Shown piece after piece: positions 9,140 through 17,461 of a stretch of DNA of 64,000 nt. This stretch comes from an uncultured Luminiphilus sp. (GTDB lineage: Bacteria > Pseudomonadota > Gammaproteobacteria > Pseudomonadales > Halieaceae), in assembly GCA_938084055.1 (NCBI GenBank), contig CALKDK010000009.1:96415-160414 (forward strand). The letters run 5' to 3'. The notes under the pieces are model-generated. The model was not told the origin of the DNA, made no database searches, and saw only the letters and a list, made by a program, of their open reading frames with translations. Made by a program: the position numbers and the translations under genes. Every line of letters starts with the position of its first letter. The stretch's first letter is position 1.

Positions 9140-10344
9140 CTGCGAGATTAACTCTCCTTATTTTTCTGGCGTTCGTGACAGGCTGCGTAAACCAGACCGT
9201 CAAAAGTACCTCTGTTCCCCCCCTGGCCCAGCCGCCCAGCCCAGTCCCCGAGGCGCAGGTGCTCGACGTTGGCGTGGCCATTCTGGATCCGGGTATTGCC
9301 GAATTAAAAGATGATGAGCTGGTCTACCCCGAAATACGCCGGGCAGAAGCGACCTTTATTGCCCGGGAGCTGACGGCAACACTCGAAGAGGTCGGTGCCT
9401 GGGGTGCCGTGCGCGTAGTACCGGACAGCGCCCAGTTCACAGACATATTGGTCACGGGACAGATCCTGCATAGTGACGGCGAGCATCTCGCACTGGCGGT
9501 TAAGGTGATCGACGCACGGGGGATCCGCTGGATCGACAAAACCTACGAGGGCACAACCAGTCGCTACGCCTACGACAGTCCCGCGAGCGCGAACCGGGAT
9601 CCGTTCCTCCTTGTGTATCGCCAGATCGCCAATGACATGCTGGCTGTCTTCAACAACACACCGGGCCGGGATCGGATTGCCATACGCCAGGTGGCCGAAA
9701 TGCGCTTCGCGCGGAATTTTGCCGAGGATGCATTCGCCGATTACCTGACACAGGATAAATCGGGCACCTATCGGCTACAGCGTCTCCCTGCAGAGAATGA
9801 CCCGATGCTGGAGCGGGTTCGTACGCTCAGGCAACGCAACTACGTATTTGTCGACACCTTGCAGGGCTACTACACGGGTTTCTCTGAAGAGATGTACACC
9901 CCCTATCAGGAGTGGCGCAAATTAAGTTACGACGAGGTGGTAGCCCAGCGCGAGTTGCAGGCGGAAGCCAATCAGCGCCTTATTGCAGGTGCAGCTGCCG
10001 TAGTCGCTGGCATAGCGGCACAGGGCTCGAGCAGTGATTATGCCAATGCGGCTGGTATGGTAGGTATCGCCGGCGGTGCCTACCTGCTGAAAAGTGGTCT
10101 CGAGAAACGTGCGGAATCCAGCATCCACTCTCTGGCCATAGAAGAACTGGGCCAGTCACTGTCTGCGGAGATCACTCCCAGGGTCATTGAACTGGAGGAT
10201 CGAACGGTGCGCCTGTCGGGGAACGTTGAAGACCAGTACAACCAGTGGCGTGAGTTGATGGCCGATATCTATGCCACTGAGATTGGGGCTCTTGACAGCC
10301 CGATCACCAATCCCGAAACCCCGGACAACCCCGACGCGGGTTGA
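9136..10344 (+). CDS. Lipoprotein of unknown function in the cluster
   Basis: A 402-residue lipoprotein; no named family is recognised. The ATG at 9136 overlaps the previous stop (ATGA) and gives a signal peptide ending in the lipobox FVTGC at about residue 16. The N-terminal half (LDVGVAILDPGIAE ... LTATLEEVGAWGAVRVVP ... LVTGQILHSDGEHLALAVKVID) reads like alternating strands and helices of a small periplasmic domain of the kind seen in CsgG/LpoB-type lipoproteins, but this is only a resemblance. Near residues 285-325 lies a small-residue hydrophobic segment (LIAGAAAVVAGIAAQGS ... AAGMVGIAGGAYLL) that could insert in or lie on a membrane. The next gene starts 15 bp later. Confidence 0.65.
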   Translation: MTARLTLLIFLAFVTGCVNQTVKSTSVPPLAQPPSPVPEAQVLDVGVAILDPGIAELKDDELVYPEIRRAEATFIARELTATLEEVGAWGAVRVVPDSAQFTDILVTGQILHSDGEHLALAVKVIDARGIRWIDKTYEGTTSRYAYDSPASANRDPFLLVYRQIANDMLAVFNNTPGRDRIAIRQVAEMRFARNFAEDAFADYLTQDKSGTYRLQRLPAENDPMLERVRTLRQRNYVFVDTLQGYYTGFSEEMYTPYQEWRKLSYDEVVAQRELQAEANQRLIAGAAAVVAGIAAQGSSSDYANAAGMVGIAGGAYLLKSGLEKRAESSIHSLAIEELGQSLSAEITPRVIELEDRTVRLSGNVEDQYNQWRELMADIYATEIGALDSPITNPETPDNPDAG

Positions 10345-10359
10345 CCCGCAGCCAAAGCC

Positions 10360-11886
10360 ATGACCAACCCAAGTGATCAGCCCCTCAAGGCTGCCGTTTT
10401 CAGTCCCCGGGAAGAGCTACCTGCCGGTGCTACCGCCCCAGGGGAGAAGCGTCCCTCATGGCTTTTGCCGGGTATCGCGGTACTCGCGCTCGCCGGGGCA
10501 CTGGTATTTTTCGCTCTGCCCGCATGGATTGATTCCGATACGACAACGACAGCCCAGGGAGTGGGCAGCACGCAAACTGGCAATCAAATGACCGACAACG
10601 TCGCTGCCGGCGCCGCATCGGACAGCAACACCGAGCGGAGTCCATTTGCTGAAGCTCAGCAACAAAAACTTCGCAAGGCAGCCCAGGACGCGCTGCAGCG
10701 TGTACTGGAGGCGCAGGAGGAGCTTCAGGCATTCGGCGTTGAGACCTGGGCACCCGACGCCTACCTCGCGGCTGTCGCCGTCGCTGAGACCGGGGATGAA
10801 GCCTATCGTGAGCGGCAGTTCACCGAAGCCGCCACGGCCTATCAACAAGCCGCCGCAGCCCTTGCCGAGCTTCAGGACAGCATCGCTGGCCGCAGTGACA
10901 CCGCCCGGCGGGAGACACGATCCGCGGTGGAAGCCGGAAATTCCAAAAGAGCACAGGAACAGCGCTCTCTGCTCGCCATTCTCGCCCCGGGGGATCCGGA
11001 ACTACCGCTGCTCGAGGAACGTATTACAGCGATTCCCAAGGTGCGCTCGGCCCTCGATTCTGCCGATACCGCGGCCCAAAGCGGCGATACGGGTGCGGCG
11101 GTGGCAGCAGCGGCGGAAGCGCAGGCGGCTGATCCACGACATATGGGGGCTTCCGATGCGCTCGCCCGCTACCGGGAAGCCGACATTGAAGCACGCTTTC
11201 GTCGGGCGATGAGCGAAGGCTACGGCGCTCTGGAGGCGGAGCAGTTCAGTCGTGCCGCCAGTGCTTTCCAGAGTGCGGCCAAAATCCGAGCCGGCGCGCC
11301 CGAACCGAGGGCGGCCCTGGTCGAGCTGGCCGCCGCCGAGACCGCCTGGGAACTGAGACAGCTGGCCAGGCAGGGGGTTGCGCAGGAGCAGGAAGAGGCC
11401 TGGACTGAAGCCGTCACAACCTACGAAACAGCGCTTGAAATTGACAATACCCTGATTTTTGCCCGGGAAGGTTTGGCCCGAGCCAGGCCGCGAGCCGATC
11501 TCGCCGAGGCAATCAAGGCGGTGTTGGACGAGCCCGACCGTCTGGTTGATGCCCGTGCACTCGGAGCCGCAGAAACTCTTTGGGCGGATGGCCAAACCCT
11601 CTCACCCCGGGGACCTCTCCTGGAACAGCAGCTGAGTGAGCTGGCCGCACTGCTGAACCGGGCTAAAACCCCCGTGGCCGTCACCCTGACATCCGATGCA
11701 CTGACTGATGTCACTTTGCTGCGAGTGAAGCGGCTGGGCGCTTTTGATGCCACCAACCTGACGCTGCGCCCGGGGAGTTATACCGCGTTGGGAGTCCGCA
11801 ATGGCTTTCGTGATGTGCGTGTCAATTTCGACATCAAGCCCGACAGCCAGCCTGTCATTGACGTCCGGTGCCAGGAAGCCATATGA
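10360..11886 (+). CDS. Membrane-anchored helical-repeat protein with a PEGA-like end
   Basis: A 508-residue single-pass protein. A cytoplasmic N-terminus of about 32 residues is followed by one transmembrane helix (LLPGIAVLALAGALVFFALP, about 35-55), leaving most of the chain in the periplasm. Residues about 90-420 are alanine-rich helices with TPR-like spacing (ATAYQQAAAALAELQ, AAEAQAADPRHMGASDALARY, ALEAEQFSRAASAFQSAA, VTTYETALEIDNTLIFAREGLAR). The last 80 residues (VAVTLTSDALTDVTL ... LRPGSYTALGVRNGFRDVRV) resemble a PEGA domain, as in the next protein. It overlaps that gene by 4 bp, so the two are probably made together. Function unknown; a scaffold in an inner-membrane complex is inferred. 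Confidence 0.7.
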   Translation: MTNPSDQPLKAAVFSPREELPAGATAPGEKRPSWLLPGIAVLALAGALVFFALPAWIDSDTTTTAQGVGSTQTGNQMTDNVAAGAASDSNTERSPFAEAQQQKLRKAAQDALQRVLEAQEELQAFGVETWAPDAYLAAVAVAETGDEAYRERQFTEAATAYQQAAAALAELQDSIAGRSDTARRETRSAVEAGNSKRAQEQRSLLAILAPGDPELPLLEERITAIPKVRSALDSADTAAQSGDTGAAVAAAAEAQAADPRHMGASDALARYREADIEARFRRAMSEGYGALEAEQFSRAASAFQSAAKIRAGAPEPRAALVELAAAETAWELRQLARQGVAQEQEEAWTEAVTTYETALEIDNTLIFAREGLARARPRADLAEAIKAVLDEPDRLVDARALGAAETLWADGQTLSPRGPLLEQQLSELAALLNRAKTPVAVTLTSDALTDVTLLRVKRLGAFDATNLTLRPGSYTALGVRNGFRDVRVNFDIKPDSQPVIDVRCQEAI

Positions 11887-13991
11887 CGGGACAGGATACC
11901 CAGCCTCCGCTGGCCGCGGGGGGATTCACGCCCCGGAAAGGCAGTGACCATGAGGTACTGACGCCAACCGGATTTCAGCCTTTGGATCCGGGTAAACGTC
12001 CCGACCGGGCGCCGCTATGGCCCAGGATGCTGATCGGTGGTGCGGCGCTGTTCATTGCCGCCATCCTGTTTTTCCTCCTGACCGCCCGCTCCCTTGAAAT
12101 TCAGGTGAACGCCGTTGGTACAGCCGCTATCGATATCAGTGGCGTGCACGTTCCCCTGGGCCAGCGCTATTTAATCCGTCCGGGTGCGTACGCAGTCACC
12201 GTAACGGTGCCCGGCTACAGGGACTGGCAAGAGGTCGTATCCGTGACCAAGGCCGACAGCCAGCAGCTCTCTGTGTCACCCACTATCCTGCCCGGCCGGG
12301 TTTCAGTGCGCAGCGAACCCGCAGGTGCCGTTGTCTCTGTCTCTGGGCAACCCATGGGACAGACGCCACTTGAAGCATTGAGCCTGGAGGCGGGCCCCAC
12401 GCTGATCAGTCTGGCGCTGGCCCGGCATCAGGTAAGTGAGGAGACTTTTGAGGTCACGGGTCGCGGCGTTGAGCAAACGATTGTGGTCGCACTGGCACCC
12501 GACTGGGCCCTTGTCACCGTGCCCGCCATACCGGGCGATGCCACCGTTTGGGTCGACGGAGAGCCTGCGGGCACTGCGGGCGAGCCGCTTGAGGTCATGA
12601 GCGGCGATCGCCTCATCAGCGTTCGAGCCCCCGGCTATCTGGACGCCAGCATCGAGTTAAAGATCGTGGCAGAGGTTGATCAGGTCCTGGACGCGGTCGA
12701 GCTCGTTCCCGCTGCCGGTGTACTCGAGCTTCTGACCAACCCGGTTGCGGCCAATGTATCAGTCAATGGCGCATTTATCGGCCTGGCCCCCCTCTCCCTG
12801 GAGCTGGAACCGGGCCGCCAGCACCGCATCCAGGTCAACAAGGTGGGGTACACCCGCAAAAGCATCGAAGTGATGCTGGACAAAGGCGCAACAGAAACAC
12901 GCACCGTGGTTCTGAAACCCCGTTTGGGTAACGTCAGCTTTCAGCTCACCCCTGCCGCTGCTGAACTCTGGATTAACGGACGGTTGCAGGGCAGTGGCAG
13001 TCGGGCGCTGGACTTACCTGCCGTGGAGCAGCGGGTTGAAGTCCGGCTGGACGGCTACGCTAGCCAGAGGCTCCGTGTAACGCCTCGGGAGGGCCTGGGC
13101 CAGGTGGTTGACATCCAGCTGCTCACTGAGGCCGAAGCGCGGAAGGCGGCCCTGACGCCCGAAATCACATCCGCACTGGGCCAGACACTGGTGTTGATTG
13201 ATCCATTGGCAGAGCCCATGAACACCTTCAGCATGGGGGCATCGCGCCGGGAGCCGGGTCGTCGTTCGAATGAGGTTCTGCACACCGTTGAATTGGAGCG
13301 CGCCTTTTACCTGGCGACGACCGAAACCACCAACGCCCAGTTTCGCCAGTTTCTGGAAAGTCATGACAGCGGCCAGATCGAGGGCAATAGCCTCAATCGC
13401 GAACATCAACCCGTTGTTGGCATCAGCTGGCAACAGGCCGCGCGGTTCTGCAACTGGCTGAGCCTCAGGGAGGGTCTCCCCCCGTTCTACCGCGAGACCC
13501 AGGGCATAGTGGACGGCTACAATCCATCGAGCACCGGCTATCGGCTGCCCACCGAAGCCGAGTGGTCTTTTTCGGCGCGGGTTGAGGGCGAGAGCTACCG
13601 GAAATTCGCCTGGGGGGAGGACTTCCCACCCAGGGCGGCGGTGGTCAACGTGGCTGACAACACGTCTGCCCTGGTGACCGGGCGTATCCTGAACGGCTAT
13701 GCAGACGGCTATATTGTGTCCGCCCCGGTCGGTAGTTTTCCCAGCAACCATCGCGGGCTGTACGATATGGGCGGAAACGTGGCCGAGTGGGTGCACGATG
13801 TCTACGCTATCCCCTCAGCCAATGCTGAGTTGGCCACTGATCCACTGGGCGCCCTCAAGGGCGATAACTACACGGTGCGCGGTGCCAGTTGGGCTTTGAG
13901 CCGATTGTCGGAACTCCGATTGACGTTCAGGGACTATGGTGCGTCCGGCAGGGATGACTTGGGTTTCAGGATTGCACGCTATGCCGAATAA
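11883..13991 (+). CDS. PEGA-repeat membrane protein with C-terminal FGE/SUMF-like domain
   Basis: A 702-residue protein starting at the ATG that overlaps the previous stop. It has a cytoplasmic tail, one membrane helix (MLIGGAALFIAAILFFLLT, about 47-66), then about five PEGA-like repeats of 70-80 residues (for example RSEPAGAVVSVSGQPMGQTP and NPVAANVSVNGAFIGLAPLS), and from about 435 an FGE-sulfatase/SUMF-type domain (FSMGASRREPGRRSNEVLHT, YRLPTEAEWSFSAR, GLYDMGGNVAEWVHDVY, LGFRIARYAE). True formylglycine-generating enzymes use paired cysteines before the final GFR motif. Here that segment (VRGASWALSRLSELRLTFRD) has none, and the only Cys in the domain is in ARFCNWLSL, so a binding rather than oxidase role is likely. 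Confidence 0.8.
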   Translation: MTGQDTQPPLAAGGFTPRKGSDHEVLTPTGFQPLDPGKRPDRAPLWPRMLIGGAALFIAAILFFLLTARSLEIQVNAVGTAAIDISGVHVPLGQRYLIRPGAYAVTVTVPGYRDWQEVVSVTKADSQQLSVSPTILPGRVSVRSEPAGAVVSVSGQPMGQTPLEALSLEAGPTLISLALARHQVSEETFEVTGRGVEQTIVVALAPDWALVTVPAIPGDATVWVDGEPAGTAGEPLEVMSGDRLISVRAPGYLDASIELKIVAEVDQVLDAVELVPAAGVLELLTNPVAANVSVNGAFIGLAPLSLELEPGRQHRIQVNKVGYTRKSIEVMLDKGATETRTVVLKPRLGNVSFQLTPAAAELWINGRLQGSGSRALDLPAVEQRVEVRLDGYASQRLRVTPREGLGQVVDIQLLTEAEARKAALTPEITSALGQTLVLIDPLAEPMNTFSMGASRREPGRRSNEVLHTVELERAFYLATTETTNAQFRQFLESHDSGQIEGNSLNREHQPVVGISWQQAARFCNWLSLREGLPPFYRETQGIVDGYNPSSTGYRLPTEAEWSFSARVEGESYRKFAWGEDFPPRAAVVNVADNTSALVTGRILNGYADGYIVSAPVGSFPSNHRGLYDMGGNVAEWVHDVYAIPSANAELATDPLGALKGDNYTVRGASWALSRLSELRLTFRDYGASGRDDLGFRIARYAE

Positions 13992-14265
13992 CATGACCTG
14001 GATCGTCACCGCCCGCGCATTGGCCTGCCTCGTTGCCCTCACAGTTGCCGGGGTGGTGGCCGGCCAGGACGCCGCGCCACCGAGCAGCACCCCGCAAGCC
14101 ACCGTCGATACAGGGCAGCAGGATACGGTGACTGATGGGCCAGAACCCGAAAATACTGTCGAAGAAACCATCGAGAGTGCTGCAACGGGTCGGCCCACAC
14201 TGGACTATGAACCCACTGAAAGCATTTCCGAGGACAGCTCGGTATCCTTTCCCGTCGACATCTGA
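13981..14265 (+). CDS. Small exported acidic protein
   Basis: A 94-residue protein of unknown function. The ATG at 13981 lies inside the last codons of the previous gene and is preceded by AGGA 9 bp upstream; an ATG at 13993 is the alternative. The N-terminus is a signal peptide (ARALACLVALTVAGVVAGQDA), and the mature part of about 65 residues is acidic and low in complexity, without cysteines. Its place between the PEGA/FGE protein and the ExbB-like channel gene, 16 bp before the latter, makes it a likely small component of the same system. Confidence 0.6.
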   Translation: MPNNMTWIVTARALACLVALTVAGVVAGQDAAPPSSTPQATVDTGQQDTVTDGPEPENTVEETIESAATGRPTLDYEPTESISEDSSVSFPVDI

Positions 14266-14281
14266 AGAGGCCTGACCCGGT

Positions 14282-15085
14282 ATGAATCTCCGCTCCAACA
14301 ATGAATTCCTCTACCAGATATTCGCGCTGCTGCTCGCTGTCATCGTTGTGCATGGCGTCTACATTGGTGTCATCCGACCCACTGCCGACGCCCAGCTCAC
14401 TGCCCAGGCGGCACTGCAGGCCGCCGGGGAAGATGTCGTCAGCCAGCGCACCCTGGCGATTGTCATCCGCGATCTTGAGCAGGAGGCCTGTTTTATCCTA
14501 CTCATTTGGGCGCTGGCCATTATGGGCCTCAAAGCCCGCCGCACCCGGGATGAGCAGAGTATGCTCGGCAGAAGCCTGATCGAAGTGCCGACCGGAACCA
14601 GCCTGCTACCCCAGGACAGCCGCGAATATTCCCGGGCGCTGGAAGCCCTACCCGAGGACGAGCAGGACTACCTCCTGCCCCGTGCCCTCATGAATGCGCT
14701 GCAGCGTTTTGCCACGACCCAATCCATACCGGCTGTCTCGGAATCTGTGCGCGAGCAGTGCGATATCGAGGCCGACCGGCTTGATTCCGAATTGTCCATG
14801 GTCCGCTATATCTCGTGGGCTATCCCCTCAATCGGCTTCATAGGGACGGTTCGTGGTATTGGTGACGCCCTCGGACAGGCGTACAAAGCCGTCGAGGGTG
14901 ACATTTCGGGGGTGACAGTCAGCCTCGGCGTGGCATTTAACAGCACCTTTGTCGCGCTCGTGCTATCGATCATCATCATGTTTGCCCTGCACCAGCTGCA
15001 GCTCTCCCAGGAGCGACTCGTACTGAACACCCAGCGTTACATTGATCGCAAACTGCTGCGCCACCTGGCAGTTCCCCAATTATGA
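14282..15085 (+). CDS. MotA/TolQ/ExbB-family proton channel protein
   Basis: A 267-residue inner-membrane protein of the MotA/TolQ/ExbB family, whose members form five-subunit proton channels that power TonB, Tol-Pal or flagellar rotation. Predicted membrane segments are about 8-31, 68-84, 176-200 and 214-240. The family signature is in the third: YISWAIPSIGFIGTVRGIGDALG, followed by a small-residue fourth helix (VTVSLGVAFNSTFVALVLSIIIMF). The long cytoplasmic loop between helices 2 and 3 is charged, as in TolQ/ExbB. It has no ExbD/TolR gene beside it; the two VWA proteins downstream carry TolR-like anchors and are the best candidate partners. It overlaps the next gene by 4 bp. Confidence 0.88.
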   Translation: MNLRSNNEFLYQIFALLLAVIVVHGVYIGVIRPTADAQLTAQAALQAAGEDVVSQRTLAIVIRDLEQEACFILLIWALAIMGLKARRTRDEQSMLGRSLIEVPTGTSLLPQDSREYSRALEALPEDEQDYLLPRALMNALQRFATTQSIPAVSESVREQCDIEADRLDSELSMVRYISWAIPSIGFIGTVRGIGDALGQAYKAVEGDISGVTVSLGVAFNSTFVALVLSIIIMFALHQLQLSQERLVLNTQRYIDRKLLRHLAVPQL

Positions 15086-16344
15086 CCTCTGTCCTCGACC
15101 TGCATGACAGTGCCCTGCGCCTCTGGCATGGCGACGCGCTGGTGGAGTCGCCCGGCTACGCCTGGTTTGATGGCCAGCACTTTCGCTTTGGCATCCCGGC
15201 CATGCGAACCCAGCGCCGCACACCCCGGGAGGTCAATACCCGTTTCTGGTCTCAGCTCAACACCCAGCCCCTCTCGCCACCCCTGGGGCAGGCTCGGCAC
15301 GCGGCAGACCTGGTACACGCCCACCTTCAGGACATCCACCATCTCGCCGGCCAACCGGAAAGGCTGCTGATTGCCGCGCCCGGCAGTATGGGTCGGGACG
15401 CGCTGTCATTACTGTTGGGAATCATTGAGCACCTGCCCTTCAACGTGGCCGGACTCGTGCATCGCAGCGCAGTTCTTGCCGCCGCCAGTGGCCTGCCCCA
15501 GGGTCTACACATCGAGCTGCAGCTGCACCAGACGCAGGTCACGCCCTTTGCAACCGAGGGGCAAAACGTCGTTGTGGATGCGGGTCAGGTTGTCCCCGGA
15601 GAGGGCATGCTGGCCCTGCAGGACCGTCTCGCGACGGCCATTGCCCGCAGCTTCGTTGCCCAGACTCGTTTCGACCCGCTGCGCAGCGCCGATGGTGAAC
15701 AGGCGCTCTATGATGCCCTGCCAGGCGCGCTGGAGAGCCTCCGTTCCGGGGGAGAAGCGCAAGTGTCGATCGGGGGCTATCAGGCCCGTATCACCCAGGA
15801 CGACCTGCAAAGCGTGGGTGCGGCGTACAGTCGCATTCTGGAACCCCTACTCGGCCAAGATGTGCCGCTGCTGCTGGAAAGTCCCCTCGACCTGCTCCCG
15901 GGCCTCGACCTGCCCACAGCCCACAGGCATACGTCAGGGGGGTTACTCGCGGCCGCGATCGCCAAATGTGAGACGGCGCTGCTACAAACCACCGACCAGC
16001 TGGCACTCAACCGCAGCGTGCCGGTTATCGAATCGGCGTCGACCGAGGCCAGCGTCACCGCCGCTGTCACCCCGCCCCAGTCAGCGCAACCTGTAGTAGC
16101 CGCACAACCGCTTCCCTCCCACGTGCTCATCGAGCACCACGCGCGTTCCCTCACAGATCCCACCGCCCTGCCCGGCACCGCGACCCTGAGTCTCAACGAC
16201 GGGGCAGTGGCGATAGGGCTGGGAGACGTGCAGGGCCTGCAGGTCAATACCGAGGCCGCGGTAGAGGGACAAGTGCTCAACCTGGGAGATGTCCTCAGCC
16301 ATCCCTCTGGGTACCACGCCGTGATGATCGTGGTCGAGGGCTGA
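15082..16344 (+). CDS. Probable actin/Hsp70-fold protein of unknown function
   Basis: A 420-residue soluble protein. The start SVLDLHDSALRLWHGDALV looks like the first phosphate loop of the actin/Hsp70 ATPase fold. LLIAAPGSMGRDALSLLLGIIEHLPFNVAGLVHRSAVLAAASG resembles the region after the first subdomain, and NVVVDAGQVVPGEG may take the place of the second phosphate loop. These matches are loose, and residues needed for ATP hydrolysis cannot be confirmed. The last 120 residues are alanine/proline-rich, then form a small beta segment (GTATLSLNDGAVAIGLGDVQGL). No signal peptide or membrane helix is seen, so it is probably cytoplasmic. It overlaps the channel gene and lies 3 bp from the first VWA gene, suggesting a regulatory or assembly role. 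Confidence 0.55.
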   Translation: MTSVLDLHDSALRLWHGDALVESPGYAWFDGQHFRFGIPAMRTQRRTPREVNTRFWSQLNTQPLSPPLGQARHAADLVHAHLQDIHHLAGQPERLLIAAPGSMGRDALSLLLGIIEHLPFNVAGLVHRSAVLAAASGLPQGLHIELQLHQTQVTPFATEGQNVVVDAGQVVPGEGMLALQDRLATAIARSFVAQTRFDPLRSADGEQALYDALPGALESLRSGGEAQVSIGGYQARITQDDLQSVGAAYSRILEPLLGQDVPLLLESPLDLLPGLDLPTAHRHTSGGLLAAAIAKCETALLQTTDQLALNRSVPVIESASTEASVTAAVTPPQSAQPVVAAQPLPSHVLIEHHARSLTDPTALPGTATLSLNDGAVAIGLGDVQGLQVNTEAAVEGQVLNLGDVLSHPSGYHAVMIVVEG

Positions 16345-16347
16345 CCC

Positions 16348-17439
16348 TTGGGACGGCGCAAGCGCCAGGCCTCGACTTTCAACCTGAGCTTTCTGGACAT
16401 AATGTCCTGTGGCTTCGGCGCGGTGGTCCTGGTGTTTCTCATTATTGACCACTCCATGGAGGTTGAGACGCGAACCCTCAACGCGGAAGTGTTCTCAGAG
16501 ATTGATTTGCTGGAAGACGATATTCGCGATGGGCAAGAAGGTCTGGTGGCCCTGCGCAATGCGTTGTCGAGCGTTGATCTTGAGATTGTTGAAGCCCAGG
16601 GACTGGCTACCCGCGTTACCGAAGACCTCGATCGTTACGAGGCCCTCATTGCCTCACTTGAAGAAGAAGGCTTCACCGACACTACCGACGCGGACGCACT
16701 CAAAGCGGAAATAAACCGGCTCGAGGAACGCGTCACCAAGCTGCGTGAGGCGGCTGAGGCCGAGGCGGGCCAGAGTGCCCGGGATTTCACCGGCGACGGT
16801 AACCGGCAATACCTGACGGGCCTGAATCTCGGTGGCAACCGAATAGCCATCCTTGTGGATGTCTCAGCCAGCATGCTGGCTGACTCCATCGTCAACGTTA
16901 TACGTCTGCGCAATATGGATACAGCGTTACAGCGCCAGGCTGAGAAATGGCAGCGGACGCTCAACACCGTGGACTGGCTGACCTCCCAGCTGCCCATCAA
17001 TGCCCGCTATCAAATTATTGCCTTCAATACCGAGGCGCGCCCGGCGCTGCCCGGTACCACTGGTCAGTGGCTGGAGGTGGCCGATGCTCCCAAATTGAAG
17101 GCTGCCGCAGAGGCTCTTCGTGAGCGCCTGCCCAGTGGCGGGACGAGCCTGCACCGGGCCTTCGATGCCGCTGCCGCCCTGCCCGGCGGTCCCGACAATA
17201 TTTTCCTGATCACTGACGGTTTGCCAACCCAGGGCACTGAACCCCCACGCAAAACCACGATTTCAGGGCGAGACCGCCTCACATTATTCCGCAGGGCTGT
17301 GCAGCGACTTCCCGCCGGAGTGCCGGTCAATATTATCCTTGCCCACATGGAGGGGGACCCCATGGCCGCGTCAGAGTTCTGGCAGCTCGCTCAGGTGAGC
17401 GGCGGGTCCTTCATGTCGCCGTCGCGGGACTGGCCATGA
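16348..17439 (+). CDS. VWA-domain protein with TolR/ExbD-like membrane anchor (first copy)
   Basis: A 363-residue protein starting at TTG 16348, 3 bp after the previous stop. After a basic tail comes FNLSFLDIMSCGFGAVVLVF, a single membrane helix with Asp17 at its start, placed like the essential aspartate of TolR/ExbD. Residues about 45-145 form a charged coiled coil. The von Willebrand A domain follows, with the metal-site motif DVSASM (Asp171, Ser173, Ser175), the middle Thr in SGGTSLHRAFDAA and the Asp in FLITDGLPTQG. VWA domains bind partner proteins through a divalent metal. It is probably the partner of the ExbB-like channel; this is inference from the anchor and gene order. Confidence 0.82.
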   Translation: MGRRKRQASTFNLSFLDIMSCGFGAVVLVFLIIDHSMEVETRTLNAEVFSEIDLLEDDIRDGQEGLVALRNALSSVDLEIVEAQGLATRVTEDLDRYEALIASLEEEGFTDTTDADALKAEINRLEERVTKLREAAEAEAGQSARDFTGDGNRQYLTGLNLGGNRIAILVDVSASMLADSIVNVIRLRNMDTALQRQAEKWQRTLNTVDWLTSQLPINARYQIIAFNTEARPALPGTTGQWLEVADAPKLKAAAEALRERLPSGGTSLHRAFDAAAALPGGPDNIFLITDGLPTQGTEPPRKTTISGRDRLTLFRRAVQRLPAGVPVNIILAHMEGDPMAASEFWQLAQVSGGSFMSPSRDWP

Positions 17440-17461
17440 CGAAAGGCAGGGGGACATCATC

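Noticed and set aside
11883..13991. A sulfatase-activating enzyme
   Set aside because: The catalytic cysteines are missing and no sulfatase gene is nearby.
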